The notes: generated by a model from the sequence alone, not told the origin. Counted from the stretch's first letter, positions 41,964 through 49,945 are shown. The stretch: 64,000 bases of DNA from Azophilus sp026709365 (GCA_965200175.1 OZ241345.1:1178001-1242000); one strand, 5' to 3'. Program-made: numbers and translations.

Positions 41964-42491
41964 TCAATGGACCAATGCCTCGACGATGGCCGGTGCGATT
42001 GCGTCGGCGATGCGTTCGAGATTGGCCTCGCCAGTGCCCGCCACCGGGTGCGGCAGCCGTACCCGGGGTGCGTCCGGCATGCCGAGGGAGTTGGCCACGA
42101 AGTCGCCTTGGGGCCAGAACTTATCGGTCACCAAGGCCACCGCCGGGATGCCCAGCCGGGCGATTGCAATGCCGTCACGCACGGTGCCGGTGGTGCAACT
42201 GCCTCAATGTCCGTAGGCGGCGATCGCAGCGTGGCAGCCGTTGCGGATCTCATCCAGCATGGCGGACGGCGCCGGCGACGATGCATCGCCCTTGTTGAAC
42301 AGGCGCGCGTTGAGCTGGGGCAGCAACCGCGTCATGGCATCGGCGACCTTCTCCAGAAAGCGTTCCGAATCCGGGAAGCCATTGGCCAAAAAGGCCACGC
42401 AGGGGTCGTTCATGCGCACTAGGTCAACGGCCAGCTCGTAGGGCTCCCGCTGGACGCCCACCTCGGCGCGGGGGTCATGGAAGTCAAACAT
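41964..42491 (-). CDS. UGSC-family selenoprotein (in-frame UGA read as selenocysteine)
   Basis: One continuous 175-residue frame starts at ATG 42491 (AAGGAG 9 bases upstream) and is interrupted by a single TGA at 42204-42206, codon 96. The TGA is followed at once by GGC AGT TGC, giving U-G-S-C, the defining motif of the UGSC (seleno)protein family; other members have CGSC. The sequence around it is family-like: NGFPDSERFLEKVADAM and APSAMLDEIRNGCHAAIAAY upstream, then TTGTVRDGIAIARLGIPAV and RVRLPHPVAGTG downstream. A conventional call gives two fragments (to 42204, and from GTG 42182). The U-x-x-C pair suggests thiol redox chemistry. It depends on sel genes elsewhere in the genome. Confidence 0.88.
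42172..42184 (-). promoter_or_regulatory. Candidate bacterial SECIS hairpin
   Basis: On the minus strand CCGT-GCGTG-ACGG forms a 4-bp stem with a five-base loop whose first base is G. It starts 19 bases after the UGA. Bacterial SECIS elements lie close downstream of the UGA and have a short stem with a G among the first two loop bases, so place and shape fit. The lower stem is weak. An alternative stem, TGCAC with GTGCG (42193-42197 with 42178-42182), is nearer the UGA. Confidence 0.4.
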
Positions 42492-42607
42492 CTTCAGCTT
42501 CTCCTTGCTTTGCCAAACCTGTTGTCGCGGCAAACCTTTTACCGCGCCCGAAAGCCGCACCGGAAATCATACCACCGGGATTTTCGAATTCGACTTTGGC
42601 CCGCTGG

Positions 42608-43417
42608 TCAGGAAACGCCGGGCCACGTTCGGGCGTCGAAGGCTTCTCCGTTCACGCCTTCGGCGGCGTCGCTCAACAAGTGGATGTAGAGGTCCAGGCG
42701 CGCCTCCGGCGGCGGCGCATCGGCCGGGTCCTCCGCAGGGTAGGCTTGGCGGCGCATGGTGGTGCGGATGCCGCCGGGGTTGAGGCTGTTCACGCGCAGT
42801 GCGCCTTCGGCGGCGCATTCGTCGGCCAGCACCTGCATCAGCCCTTCCACCGCGAACTTGGAGGCTGCGTAGGCGCCCCAGTAGGCGCGGCCCTTGCGGC
42901 CCACGGATGAGGAGGTGAAGAGGATCGACCCCTGCTTTGCGTGAGTGGCGGCGGTTTCAAGCATCAGCGGCAGGAGCGCTTGGGTGAGCGTTGCGGCGGC
43001 GGACAGGTTGACGCGCACCACCTCCTCCCATTCGCTCATGGGATAGTGGGCCAATGGGGTCTTGGGGCCCAGCACGGAGGCGTTGTGGACCAAGCCGTCC
43101 AGGCGTCCGTACTCAGCGCGCGCCTGGGATTGCAATGACTCGGCGCTGCTGGGGCCTAGGTGGCTGAGATCGCAAGGCACGATCACGGGCCGGGTGCGGG
43201 TGTGTTCGCTGATCCAATCGAACACCGCCTCCAGCTTGGCCCTGGTTCTGCCCAAGAGGATCAGGTTGGCGCCGTGCAGAGCGGCCGTTTTGGCCAGCGC
43301 CCGGCCCATGCCGTCGCCCGCGCCGGTGATCAGTATGGCTTTGCCGGAGAGGCATTGGGGTGGGGGCTGATGCCGCCAAGCGGCTTTTGCGGCCTCAAGT
43401 TCGGGATAGGCGGTCAA
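42608..43417 (-). CDS. yciK: YciK-family SDR oxidoreductase
   Basis: This 269-aa short-chain dehydrogenase has the Rossmann motif ILITGAGDGMGRALA, NAS in VHNASVLGP, the catalytic Ser in FTSSSVGRKGRA, and Tyr/Lys in YAASKFAVEG. The YciK subfamily is identified by its C-terminal NPGGIRTTMRRQAYPAEDP segment and by its place after ubiG. In related bacteria the order is mtaD-ubiG-gph-yciK; here gph is missing. Substrate is unknown. The start overlaps the ubiG stop (ATGA). Confidence 0.9.
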   Translation of the reverse strand: MTAYPELEAAKAAWRHQPPPQCLSGKAILITGAGDGMGRALAKTAALHGANLILLGRTRAKLEAVFDWISEHTRTRPVIVPCDLSHLGPSSAESLQSQARAEYGRLDGLVHNASVLGPKTPLAHYPMSEWEEVVRVNLSAAATLTQALLPLMLETAATHAKQGSILFTSSSVGRKGRAYWGAYAASKFAVEGLMQVLADECAAEGALRVNSLNPGGIRTTMRRQAYPAEDPADAPPPEARLDLYIHLLSDAAEGVNGEAFDARTWPGVS

Positions 43418-44115
43418 GGCTTGACTGCCCGCAGCAGGTAGTTCACGTCAACGTCGGAGGACAGCTTGGCGATGCGGGAGAAGGGGTTGTAGCGTAGGCC
43501 GACGATCTCCTCCACGCGCAGCCCGGCCCCGCGCGCGGCTCGGGCCAGCTCCGAGGGGCGAATGAACCTGTGGTAGTCGTGGGTGCCCTTGGGCAGGATG
43601 TTGAGCACGTACTCGGCCCCGAGAACCGCCAGCAGGTAGGCCTTGGGATGCCGGTTGATGGTGGACAGAACCAGGGTGCCGCCCGGCGCCGCCAAATCCG
43701 CGCAGGCTTGGACGGTGCTGGCGTAGTCGGGGACGTGCTCCAGCATTTCGAGGCAGGTGATGGTGGCGAATGCGCCCGGCCGCTCAGTAGCCAGCGACTC
43801 GGCGGTGGCGGCTGCGTAGTGTACCCCCGAGCCGCTCTCCAAGGCATGCAGGCGGGCCACCGCCAATGGCTTCTCGGCCATGTCAATGCCGGTCACCTCG
43901 GCGCCGGCGGCAGCCAGCGCCTCGGTGAGGATGCCGCCGCCGCAGCCCACGTCCAGCACTGGCCCGGCTTGGAGGTCCGCATGCGCAGCGATGTAGTCCA
44001 GGCGCACGGGATTGATGTCGTGCAGCGTCTTGAAGTCGCCCTCCGGATCCCACCAGCGATTGGCCAAGGCCTCGAACTTGCGAATTTCCGCGGGGTCGAT
44101 GTTCTCCATGCTCAC
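43414..44115 (-). CDS. ubiG: Ubiquinone biosynthesis O-methyltransferase
   Basis: This SAM-dependent enzyme carries out the O-methylations of ubiquinone biosynthesis. The 233-aa length is normal. ENIDPAEIRKFEALANRWWDPEGDFKTLHDINPVRLDYI is the conserved N-terminal block, GPVLDVGCGGGILTEALA the SAM-binding motif, and HDYHRFIRPSELARAARGAGL the C-terminal block. GTG 44115 overlaps the mtaD stop (GTGA); ATG 44109 is a possible internal start. Presence supports aerobic respiration with ubiquinone. Confidence 0.97.
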   Translation of the reverse strand: MSMENIDPAEIRKFEALANRWWDPEGDFKTLHDINPVRLDYIAAHADLQAGPVLDVGCGGGILTEALAAAGAEVTGIDMAEKPLAVARLHALESGSGVHYAAATAESLATERPGAFATITCLEMLEHVPDYASTVQACADLAAPGGTLVLSTINRHPKAYLLAVLGAEYVLNILPKGTHDYHRFIRPSELARAARGAGLRVEEIVGLRYNPFSRIAKLSSDVDVNYLLRAVKP

Positions 44116-45416
44116 AAGCGCTCAAAGGCCAGCGCGGCGCGGCGCTGGATTTCCGCTAAATCCAAGGTCTGGTAGGCGCCGTCCGCATAGAGGCACCGGC
44201 CGGCCACCCAAACGTGGCTTACCGCTTGGCCTGCGGGGCCATGCACCAGCGCTGCGGCGGGGTTGCGCACCGGTGAGAGGGATGGCCCGCTCAGGTCCAC
44301 GGCGATCAGGTCGGCCTGCTTGCCGGGTTCCAGGGAGCCGATTTCATCGGCTAGGCCTAGGGCGGCGGCGCCGTTCAGGGTGGCCATGCGCAGGGCGTCC
44401 TCCACCTTGCCCGCCGTCGCGCCGCCGAGATGCTTGGCGAGCAGCGCCGCCAGACGGGCCTCGGCGAAGATGTCCAAGGCGTTGTTGGAGGCGGCGCCGT
44501 CGGTGCCGAGCGCGACGTTGACCCCCGCTGCGCTCAGCCGCGCGGTCGGGCAGATGCCGCTGGCGAGCTTGAGGTTGGAGGTGGGGCAATGCACGACCTG
44601 AACGCCGTGCTCGGCCGCCTGTTCGACGTCGTCATCGCTCAATTGGGTCATGTGGACCGCTTGCAGGGACGGGTTCAGCAGCCCGATGTCCGCCAGATGG
44701 GCCACCCAGGAGTGGCCGTTTCGGTCCACCGCAGCCGCCACCTCGGCGGCGGTTTCGTGCAGGTGCATCTGAATCGGGCGACCGATTTCCTCGGAGAACA
44801 TCAGCGTCCGCTCCAGGTTGGCCGTCTCCACGCTGTAGGCCGAGTGCGGGCCGAAGGCGATGCCGATTCGGGGGTCGTCCCGGTAGGCGTCGTGCAGTGC
44901 GAGGCCCTTGTGGAAGCCTTCCGCCGAGCCGCTGCTCCAGGGGTTGGGAAAGTCGATGATCGGAAACGCGATCTGGGCGCGCAGTCCGGCAATGGAGACC
45001 CGTTGGGCCGCCTCCTCCGGGAAGAAGTACATGTCCGCGAAGCAGGTGATGCCTCGGGCGAGCATCTCGGCGATGGCGAGATCGGTGCCGGCGCGCACGA
45101 ACTCCGGCGCAACCACCCGGCCCTCCAAGGGCCAGATGGCGTCGTTCAGCCAAGCCTCCAGCGCCAGATCCTCCGCGGTGCCGCGCAGCAGGCTCATGGC
45201 GGCGTGGCAGTGGGCGTTGACTAGCCCAGGCAGCACCGCGTGATTGCCCAAATCAACGGCGGCTTGGGGTTGATGGCTGGCATCGAGTTCGGCCGCCGGG
45301 CCGATGGCCAGTATGCGTCCGCCCTCGACAGCCACCGCACCCCGTTCAATGGGCTTGGGATCCGGGGCGATGGGCAGGCACCAGCGGCTGCGGATCATCA
45401 GGTCGCAGGGGATCAT
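44112..45416 (-). CDS. mtaD: 5-methylthioadenosine/S-adenosylhomocysteine deaminase
   Basis: This 434-aa amidohydrolase (TRZ/ATZ family) deaminates 5'-methylthioadenosine and S-adenosylhomocysteine. Metal and catalytic motifs are VNAHCHAAMSLLRG, QMHLHETAAEV, VHMTQLSDDD, HCPTSNLKLASGICP and LGTDGAASNNALDIF. SAH is the product of the UbiG methylation, which gives a rationale for its place in front of ubiG. The start ATG 45416 lies only 6 bases after a strong TATAAT, so its mRNA may be leaderless. Confidence 0.92.
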   Translation of the reverse strand: MIPCDLMIRSRWCLPIAPDPKPIERGAVAVEGGRILAIGPAAELDASHQPQAAVDLGNHAVLPGLVNAHCHAAMSLLRGTAEDLALEAWLNDAIWPLEGRVVAPEFVRAGTDLAIAEMLARGITCFADMYFFPEEAAQRVSIAGLRAQIAFPIIDFPNPWSSGSAEGFHKGLALHDAYRDDPRIGIAFGPHSAYSVETANLERTLMFSEEIGRPIQMHLHETAAEVAAAVDRNGHSWVAHLADIGLLNPSLQAVHMTQLSDDDVEQAAEHGVQVVHCPTSNLKLASGICPTARLSAAGVNVALGTDGAASNNALDIFAEARLAALLAKHLGGATAGKVEDALRMATLNGAAALGLADEIGSLEPGKQADLIAVDLSGPSLSPVRNPAAALVHGPAGQAVSHVWVAGRCLYADGAYQTLDLAEIQRRAALAFERL

Positions 45417-45422
45417 TGGCTG

Positions 45423-45452
45423 ATTATACGGGACAGTGCGCTAATGCATTAG
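45423..45452 (-). promoter_or_regulatory. Promoter of the mtaD-ubiG-yciK operon with perfect palindrome
   Basis: On the minus strand TATAAT occupies 45428-45423, six bases upstream of the mtaD ATG. No good -35 was seen. Between -20 and -30 is the perfect palindrome CTAATGCATTAG (45441-45452), which could be an operator and make up for the weak -35. It also overlaps the stop codon of the upstream PNPOx-fold gene. Confidence 0.45.
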
Positions 45453-46102
45453 GGCACCAGGACGGCTTCGGTCCAGCCGCCGTCAGGAACGTTGCCGGCG
45501 GAGCGCGCCGTCGCCGCTGGCGGTTGGCTTACCCCCGGCGGGCTGGGGGTTGGCCGGGTCCAGCGGCGGCGGTCATGGATGCCGTTGGGTTGGTTGAGGT
45601 CCAGCCGTTCGATCACGAACGCAGTCAAGTAGAGCCCGCGCGCGGATGGCGGGGCGACCAGGGGTTCAGGCAGGCTGATTTCGCCCACTTCCTGGATGAG
45701 CTGGCTGCGGCTGGCGACGGGCGAGCTTTGCGGATGCTTGGCGTAGTACCAGTCCATTCTCTTCGGCGCTTCGGGCCGGTCCTGCCAGCGCCCGTGGACC
45801 AGCGCCTCCGGCACCGGCGCGGTGGCGCAGGAGAGACGGTACTGGATTTTCAGGACCGGGAAGTAGGCGAGCGCCGACACCCGCGCCATGGCGGGCCACT
45901 TGGGGCTGCTGTCGTTGATGAAGACGGCGAGGCGGGTTCCGTCCGCCGGGTCTGCCGGATCCTCAAGGTCGCGCAGCACCAGGGTGCGGACCTCCGGTGC
46001 GCCATCCGCATTGACCGTGGCCAAGGCGCAGAGTTCGGCGCAGGGGTCGCGCTCGGCTCTCGCCCGCATCCGGTCCTCGTGGAACCTCGCAATGGGGTTC
46101 AA
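45449..46102 (-). CDS. Pyridoxamine-5'-phosphate oxidase-like flavoprotein
   Basis: This 217-aa PNPOx-fold protein includes NPIARFHEDRMRARAERDP, ATVNADGAPEVRTLVLRDL and FINDSSPKWPAMA, similar to PdxH and to PdxH-like alcohol/FMN-binding proteins. The C-terminus is Pro-rich and lacks the conserved PdxH tail, so a true PdxH role is doubtful. The start is TTG 46102, overlapping the upstream stop as TTGA. No ATG or GTG gives the family N-terminus, which makes this rare start the best choice. Confidence 0.75.
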   Translation of the reverse strand: MNPIARFHEDRMRARAERDPCAELCALATVNADGAPEVRTLVLRDLEDPADPADGTRLAVFINDSSPKWPAMARVSALAYFPVLKIQYRLSCATAPVPEALVHGRWQDRPEAPKRMDWYYAKHPQSSPVASRSQLIQEVGEISLPEPLVAPPSARGLYLTAFVIERLDLNQPNGIHDRRRWTRPTPSPPGVSQPPAATARSAGNVPDGGWTEAVLVP

Positions 46103-46974
46103 TGGCCCCGTTCCCCGATGTCCCGGGCGAGGATGCGAATCCAAGTCTCCTCGTTGATGAATCCGCTGCCCCATTCGGCCAACTCGTCCCCCAAGCCCGC
46201 CTTGACGATCGCGTCGATTTCGGCGCCGTCGGCAATCGCCTGCGCCACGGCGGCGCGGGTTGCGCGAACGACGGTTAGGGCTTCACGAACCGCATCCAAC
46301 GTGCTCAGCGGCCCATGGCCGGGGATCACCTGCACGTCGCTGGGCGCAAGTTCCAGAACGGCCTCCAGATTGGCGATGTAGCCCTGGACGGTGCCGCCTG
46401 CGTCAAGGTCGATGTACGGGAAGCGGCCGCTGAACAGCTGATCGCCCAAGTGCAGCACGTTGGCGGATTTGAACCAGACCGCGCTGTCCCCGTCGGTGTG
46501 ACCGGCGGGCAGGTGGAAGAGCGCGATTTCCTCGCCGTTGAAATGCACGCTCATTGCGTCGTCGAAAGTCACCACGGGCAGGGCGACCGACGGCAGCGCC
46601 TCATCAGCGGCGAGGCGGGTGCGCACGTTGCGGTGGGCGATGATCGTGGCGGCTTGGCCGAAGTGCGGATTGCCGCCAACGTGGTCGCCGTGGTAGTGGG
46701 TGTTGAGCACGAACTTGGGACGCTCGCCGCCCAGTTCGTTGATGGCGCCTTGGATGCGCTCGGCCAAGGGCAGGAACTGGTCATCGACGATCAGCACCCC
46801 GTCCTCGCCAACGGTCACCGCGATGTTGCCGCCGGCTCCCGTCAGCATGTGTACGGGCCCCGAAACCGGGATGGCCACAACCTCGACGTCGCGGAAGGGG
46901 TCCGGTGCCGCTTCGGCAGACACGCTGCACACAAGCGCCGCCGCCATCAGGCTCAAGTGAGTGCGGATGTTCAT
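46099..46974 (-). CDS. Metallo-beta-lactamase-fold hydrolase, exported
   Basis: This 291-aa MBL-fold enzyme has a signal peptide (LSLMAAALVCSVSAEA). The metal motif is LNTHYHGDHVGGNPHF (H-x-H-x-D-H), with later ligands in LPAGHTDGDSAVWF (His), VLHLGDQLFSG (Asp) and VIPGHGPLS (His). ATG 46974 has GGAGG 6 bases upstream. The fold covers beta-lactamases, lactonases and quinoprotein-type hydrolases; the substrate is not predicted. Translationally coupled to the following PNPOx-fold gene. Confidence 0.88.
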   Translation of the reverse strand: MNIRTHLSLMAAALVCSVSAEAAPDPFRDVEVVAIPVSGPVHMLTGAGGNIAVTVGEDGVLIVDDQFLPLAERIQGAINELGGERPKFVLNTHYHGDHVGGNPHFGQAATIIAHRNVRTRLAADEALPSVALPVVTFDDAMSVHFNGEEIALFHLPAGHTDGDSAVWFKSANVLHLGDQLFSGRFPYIDLDAGGTVQGYIANLEAVLELAPSDVQVIPGHGPLSTLDAVREALTVVRATRAAVAQAIADGAEIDAIVKAGLGDELAEWGSGFINEETWIRILARDIGERGH

Positions 46975-47045
46975 GCTGTCGCCTCCTCTGGGTTGCTGTC
47001 GGCGGGGCCGGGCTTTCTGCCGCGCACAATAGGTTGGCCGGTCGG

Positions 47046-47828
47046 TCAAAGGTCGATGTGGGTGCCGGTCACCCGCATGTCGGCGAGCTCCCGGGGCGCG
47101 TTGGCCTGATGCAGCTTCATCACGCGGTAAACGAAACCGTGTCCGCTGGCCATTAGGGCATCGCGCAGGATGTTGTCGTTGTCCACTTCCTTGGCGCGCT
47201 CAAACAGCCGCTCGCAGGTGTGGATGAAGTTGTTGGTGTGCCGAGCTCGGACTTCCGTGCCGTAGAACAGGTCAAGCCGCTTGCCGGGGTCGCTTTCCCG
47301 CAAGTGGAGTTCAAGCAGGCGCCGAGAGAAGACTTCCGGATCCTGGGCCGAGGCGGTCGAGAACAGCTGGCTCATTTCCTCGTTGCTGACTGAGCCGTCG
47401 GCGTTTGCGCCTTGGCTCGAAACGAACAGCAATCCGGCGATGGCGCCTAGTTGATTGCCTACCGTGTCGGCCAGGCGCAGAAACGCCTCCTGGTGCGCGT
47501 GCCGTTCGCTGGCCACCATGCGTTCAGACTGGATGATGGCTTGGTCGGCGCTGCGCTGGATTTCCAGCGATTGGGCGCGCAAGGCTTCCGTGTTCTGCTC
47601 AAGTTCCTTGCGCTGCAGGAAGTAGCCGATCACCAGCCACAGAAACGCCAAGGGGGCGAAGGCGCCTTCGAGAAAGTTGCCGAGCGTCGCAGCATCCAAC
47701 GAAGCGAACCGTCCCCAGCCGATGCTTGCCGAAACGTAGGCGCCGCCGAGGGCCAGCCATGCCCCGGTGAGGACGAGGCCCAGCCAGATGCGCCAGTCAA
47801 ACCGCTCCGATGCGGACGGCTGGGTCAT
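47046..47828 (-). CDS. Uncharacterised membrane protein with coiled coil
   Basis: This 260-aa protein has two N-terminal transmembrane helices (LGLVLTGAWLALGGAYVSASIGW and LEGAFAPLAFLWLVIGYFL). A charged helical region follows (KELEQNTEALRAQSLEIQRSADQAIIQSERMVASERHAHQ), which probably forms a coiled coil. The rest is soluble. No family was recognised. It lies 6 bases after the 59-aa membrane protein gene, so the two form a small operon. Confidence 0.7.
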   Translation of the reverse strand: MTQPSASERFDWRIWLGLVLTGAWLALGGAYVSASIGWGRFASLDAATLGNFLEGAFAPLAFLWLVIGYFLQRKELEQNTEALRAQSLEIQRSADQAIIQSERMVASERHAHQEAFLRLADTVGNQLGAIAGLLFVSSQGANADGSVSNEEMSQLFSTASAQDPEVFSRRLLELHLRESDPGKRLDLFYGTEVRARHTNNFIHTCERLFERAKEVDNDNILRDALMASGHGFVYRVMKLHQANAPRELADMRVTGTHIDL

Positions 47829-47834
47829 GGCGGG

Positions 47835-48014
47835 TCAGTCTTTGGAATCGACCGCGTCGTCGGCGTCCTTTGCCTTGGCCTTGGACAAGCGCACGAGTTC
47901 GGCGGCGTCCCGTTGAATCTCGCTCAAGCGAAATATGATGTCGGGAAGCTGGTCGGTGAGCCGCCAAAGCAGGTAGGCGATGCCGAGCAGCGTCAGGAAA
48001 GACAAGAATTCCAT
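47835..48014 (-). CDS. Small single-helix membrane protein (59 aa)
   Basis: Reading from ATG 48014 to TGA 47835-47837 gives a 59-aa peptide. It starts MEFLSFLTLLGIAYLLWRLT, a transmembrane helix, followed by an amphipathic charged region and an acidic/basic tail ending DAVDSKD. It is in line with the next membrane protein gene, whose start lies 6 bases after this stop. No homologue was recognised. The short length is the main doubt. Confidence 0.6.
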   Translation of the reverse strand: MEFLSFLTLLGIAYLLWRLTDQLPDIIFRLSEIQRDAAELVRLSKAKAKDADDAVDSKD

Positions 48015-48071
48015 CGCAAAGCACTCCGGGGTTTCCTCTTCCGATGCACAGATATACGCGCTGCAGCCCGG

Positions 48072-48590
48072 TTAGTCTAGTGGGATGTGACCGGGTGGGA
48101 GGTCACCGAGCAGGCGCTTGGGACTCATCAGGGCCTCCAATCGGGCAGCGCCGGCCTGCAGCGCTTCGGGTCCGCCCGGCCACCACAGCAAGGCGGCGCC
48201 GAAGGTGGGCATGTTGTCGATCACCGTCGATGCGACGAGGAGGTTGACGCAGTGGGTGATGCCGGGGTTGTGGGCAACGATGGCGGCGGTTGCGATGGCC
48301 GCCGGCGTTTCGCGAAGCACCCCGACCAGTGTGGTCGGGGATGCGCCGTAGAGCCGATGATCCGCCTTGAGCGCAGCGTCAGGGAACGCCTCGGCCACGA
48401 ACGCTGCGGTGGCCGCCGCCCTTGCGGCATCGCTGGTCCAGATCCATTGGGCCGGATGGGCTTGGTCGGCGAGCCAGTCGCGCATTTTCGGGCCGTCCCG
48501 CTCGCCGCGGTGGTTCAGGGGGCGGTCAAAGTCGCCGCCAACCGCACTGCTCCAAGAGGACTTGGCGTGCCGGATCAACCAGAGGCGCAC
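48072..48590 (-). CDS. SixA-like histidine phosphatase
   Basis: This 172-aa histidine phosphatase-superfamily protein has its catalytic RHG-type motif as RLWLIRHAKSSW at the N-terminus and the second His in AIVAHNPGITHCVNLL. The short layout is that of SixA-type phosphohistidine phosphatases, which remove phosphate from HPt domains or PTS-Ntr proteins. A role here is inferred. GTG 48590 is the best start. Confidence 0.87.
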   Translation of the reverse strand: MRLWLIRHAKSSWSSAVGGDFDRPLNHRGERDGPKMRDWLADQAHPAQWIWTSDAARAAATAAFVAEAFPDAALKADHRLYGASPTTLVGVLRETPAAIATAAIVAHNPGITHCVNLLVASTVIDNMPTFGAALLWWPGGPEALQAGAARLEALMSPKRLLGDLPPGHIPLD

Positions 48591-48596
48591 GTTCCG

Positions 48597-49502
48597 TTAC
48601 CAGATGGCGAAGAATTCCTCGAGGGCCCGCATCTGCCCGCCGGACGCCGATGAGGGGACGATGATGGGCGTCTTGATGCCGGCGTCGAACCAAGCTTCGA
48701 TGCCCTCCCGCACCTTGGCGGCGCTGCCGAACAGGGTGGTGTCGGCCAGCCAGCGGTCCGACAGGCAGGCCGCGGCTCGGGCGGTGTCGCCGGCCTTGAT
48801 GGCGACCTCCACACCCTCCATCTCCTCGACGTACCCCGCCTCCTTCCAGTAGTTGCGGTAGTTCGGCAGGAAGGCGTAGCTGGTCAGGGTGCGCCGGTTC
48901 ACGGCCTTGGCGGCATCCTCGTCGTCGCTGATGCAGGTGGGGATCATGTTGCCGATGAAGAAGCGCTCGCCTTGCCGCGCATCATCGCTGAGGTTGGCGA
49001 GCGATGCCGCCATGTGGCTGCGGGCGCCGTTGGCGAACACCATGCCGTCGCCGATTTCCTCCGCCAACCGGATCATCCGGCCGCGCAGGGTGGCGAGCAC
49101 GATGGGCGGCAGCTCTCCGGTCCGAGGCACGGCGCGCAGATCGGCGACGAACTTGCGGATGTCGCTCAAGGGCTTGCCGCCGCTTAGGCCCAAGCGCGCC
49201 AGCGCGGGCTCATGGCTGACGCCGATGCCGAAGCGGAAGCGGCCACCGGACGTTTCGTGGATGAACGATGCGGCAGCCGCATGCTCGTTGACGTGGCGGC
49301 CGTAGATGGGCGTGATGCTGGTGCCGAACTCAATCCGGCTGGTGCGCAGGGCGATGGCCAGGCAGAGCGACAGGTTGTCGCCTAGGCTCGGGCCATAGAT
49401 GCCGGGAAAGCCTCGGCGCTCGATTTCCTCAGCAATGGCAAGGGTTTTCAGGCGGCGTCCGGGCACTGCGGCAAGGCTGACGGCAGGCAGGCGGTCGGGC
49501 AT
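48597..49502 (-). CDS. LLM-class flavin-dependent oxidoreductase
   Basis: This 301-aa luciferase-like TIM barrel includes RIEFGTSITPIYGRHVNEHAAAASFIHETSGGRFRFGIGVSH, LPPIVLATLRGRMIRLAEEIGDGMVFANG and TPIIVPSSASGG near the end. It is distinct from the enzyme at 15069-16004, so the window has two LLM paralogues. Cofactor may be F420 or FMN. It is followed 6 bases later by the SixA-like gene. Confidence 0.85.
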   Translation of the reverse strand: MPDRLPAVSLAAVPGRRLKTLAIAEEIERRGFPGIYGPSLGDNLSLCLAIALRTSRIEFGTSITPIYGRHVNEHAAAASFIHETSGGRFRFGIGVSHEPALARLGLSGGKPLSDIRKFVADLRAVPRTGELPPIVLATLRGRMIRLAEEIGDGMVFANGARSHMAASLANLSDDARQGERFFIGNMIPTCISDDEDAAKAVNRRTLTSYAFLPNYRNYWKEAGYVEEMEGVEVAIKAGDTARAAACLSDRWLADTTLFGSAAKVREGIEAWFDAGIKTPIIVPSSASGGQMRALEEFFAIW

Positions 49503-49543
49503 GGGGCGTCTCAGCGTTGGTTGCAGGTGGCCATGTTAGCTGA

Positions 49544-49945
49544 TCACTCGGCCTGCGGGTCGAGCCGCAGGAAGTGCCGGGGCGGGAAGCCGGTGAGAAT
49601 TCTGAACGTGAGCCCGACGGGATGGTCTCCCTCAACCCGACTGCGCTCTTCGCCCGCAATCGGGACCGCCAGGTAGTTCGCGGTTTCGCCCTTGCGGGTG
49701 ACGCGCACGTTGGGGTTGTCCAGTGTGCGGTGGTACCAAGCCCGGGGCCAGTGGTTCACGGCAACATAGGATTGATCGCCGCTGCTCAGTTCGGTGAGCA
49801 CCCGATCACGGGGTTCGCCGTTGAAGGTGGTGATGGTCAGGGTCCGCTCGGATTGCGGCTGGAAGTACCCAAGCAGGGACTCGAACGCCACCACCACCAA
49901 TGCGTAGGCCACCAGCACGATGGCAAGGGCTTTGATCACTCTCAC
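49544..49945 (-). CDS. Nitroreductase/F420-type small protein with N-terminal membrane anchor
   Basis: This 133-aa protein has an N-terminal helix (VIKALAIVLVAYALVVVAFESLLGYF) and then RDRVLTELSSGDQSYVAVNHWPRAWYHRTLDNPNVRVTRKGE. That second block resembles DUF385/deazaflavin-dependent nitroreductase-like split barrels, where a VNHWPRAWY-like block occurs. Assignment is moderate. It lies upstream of and in line with the LLM gene, hinting at a shared function. Confidence 0.65.
   Translation of the reverse strand: MRVIKALAIVLVAYALVVVAFESLLGYFQPQSERTLTITTFNGEPRDRVLTELSSGDQSYVAVNHWPRAWYHRTLDNPNVRVTRKGETANYLAVPIAGEERSRVEGDHPVGLTFRILTGFPPRHFLRLDPQAE

Noticed and set aside
42182..42204. Frameshift or sequencing error as an explanation of the split gene
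   Set aside because: Both halves are in the same frame, and the stop is UGA immediately followed by Gly-Ser-Cys. A random nonsense mutation would be unlikely to hit the exact motif position of a known selenoprotein family.
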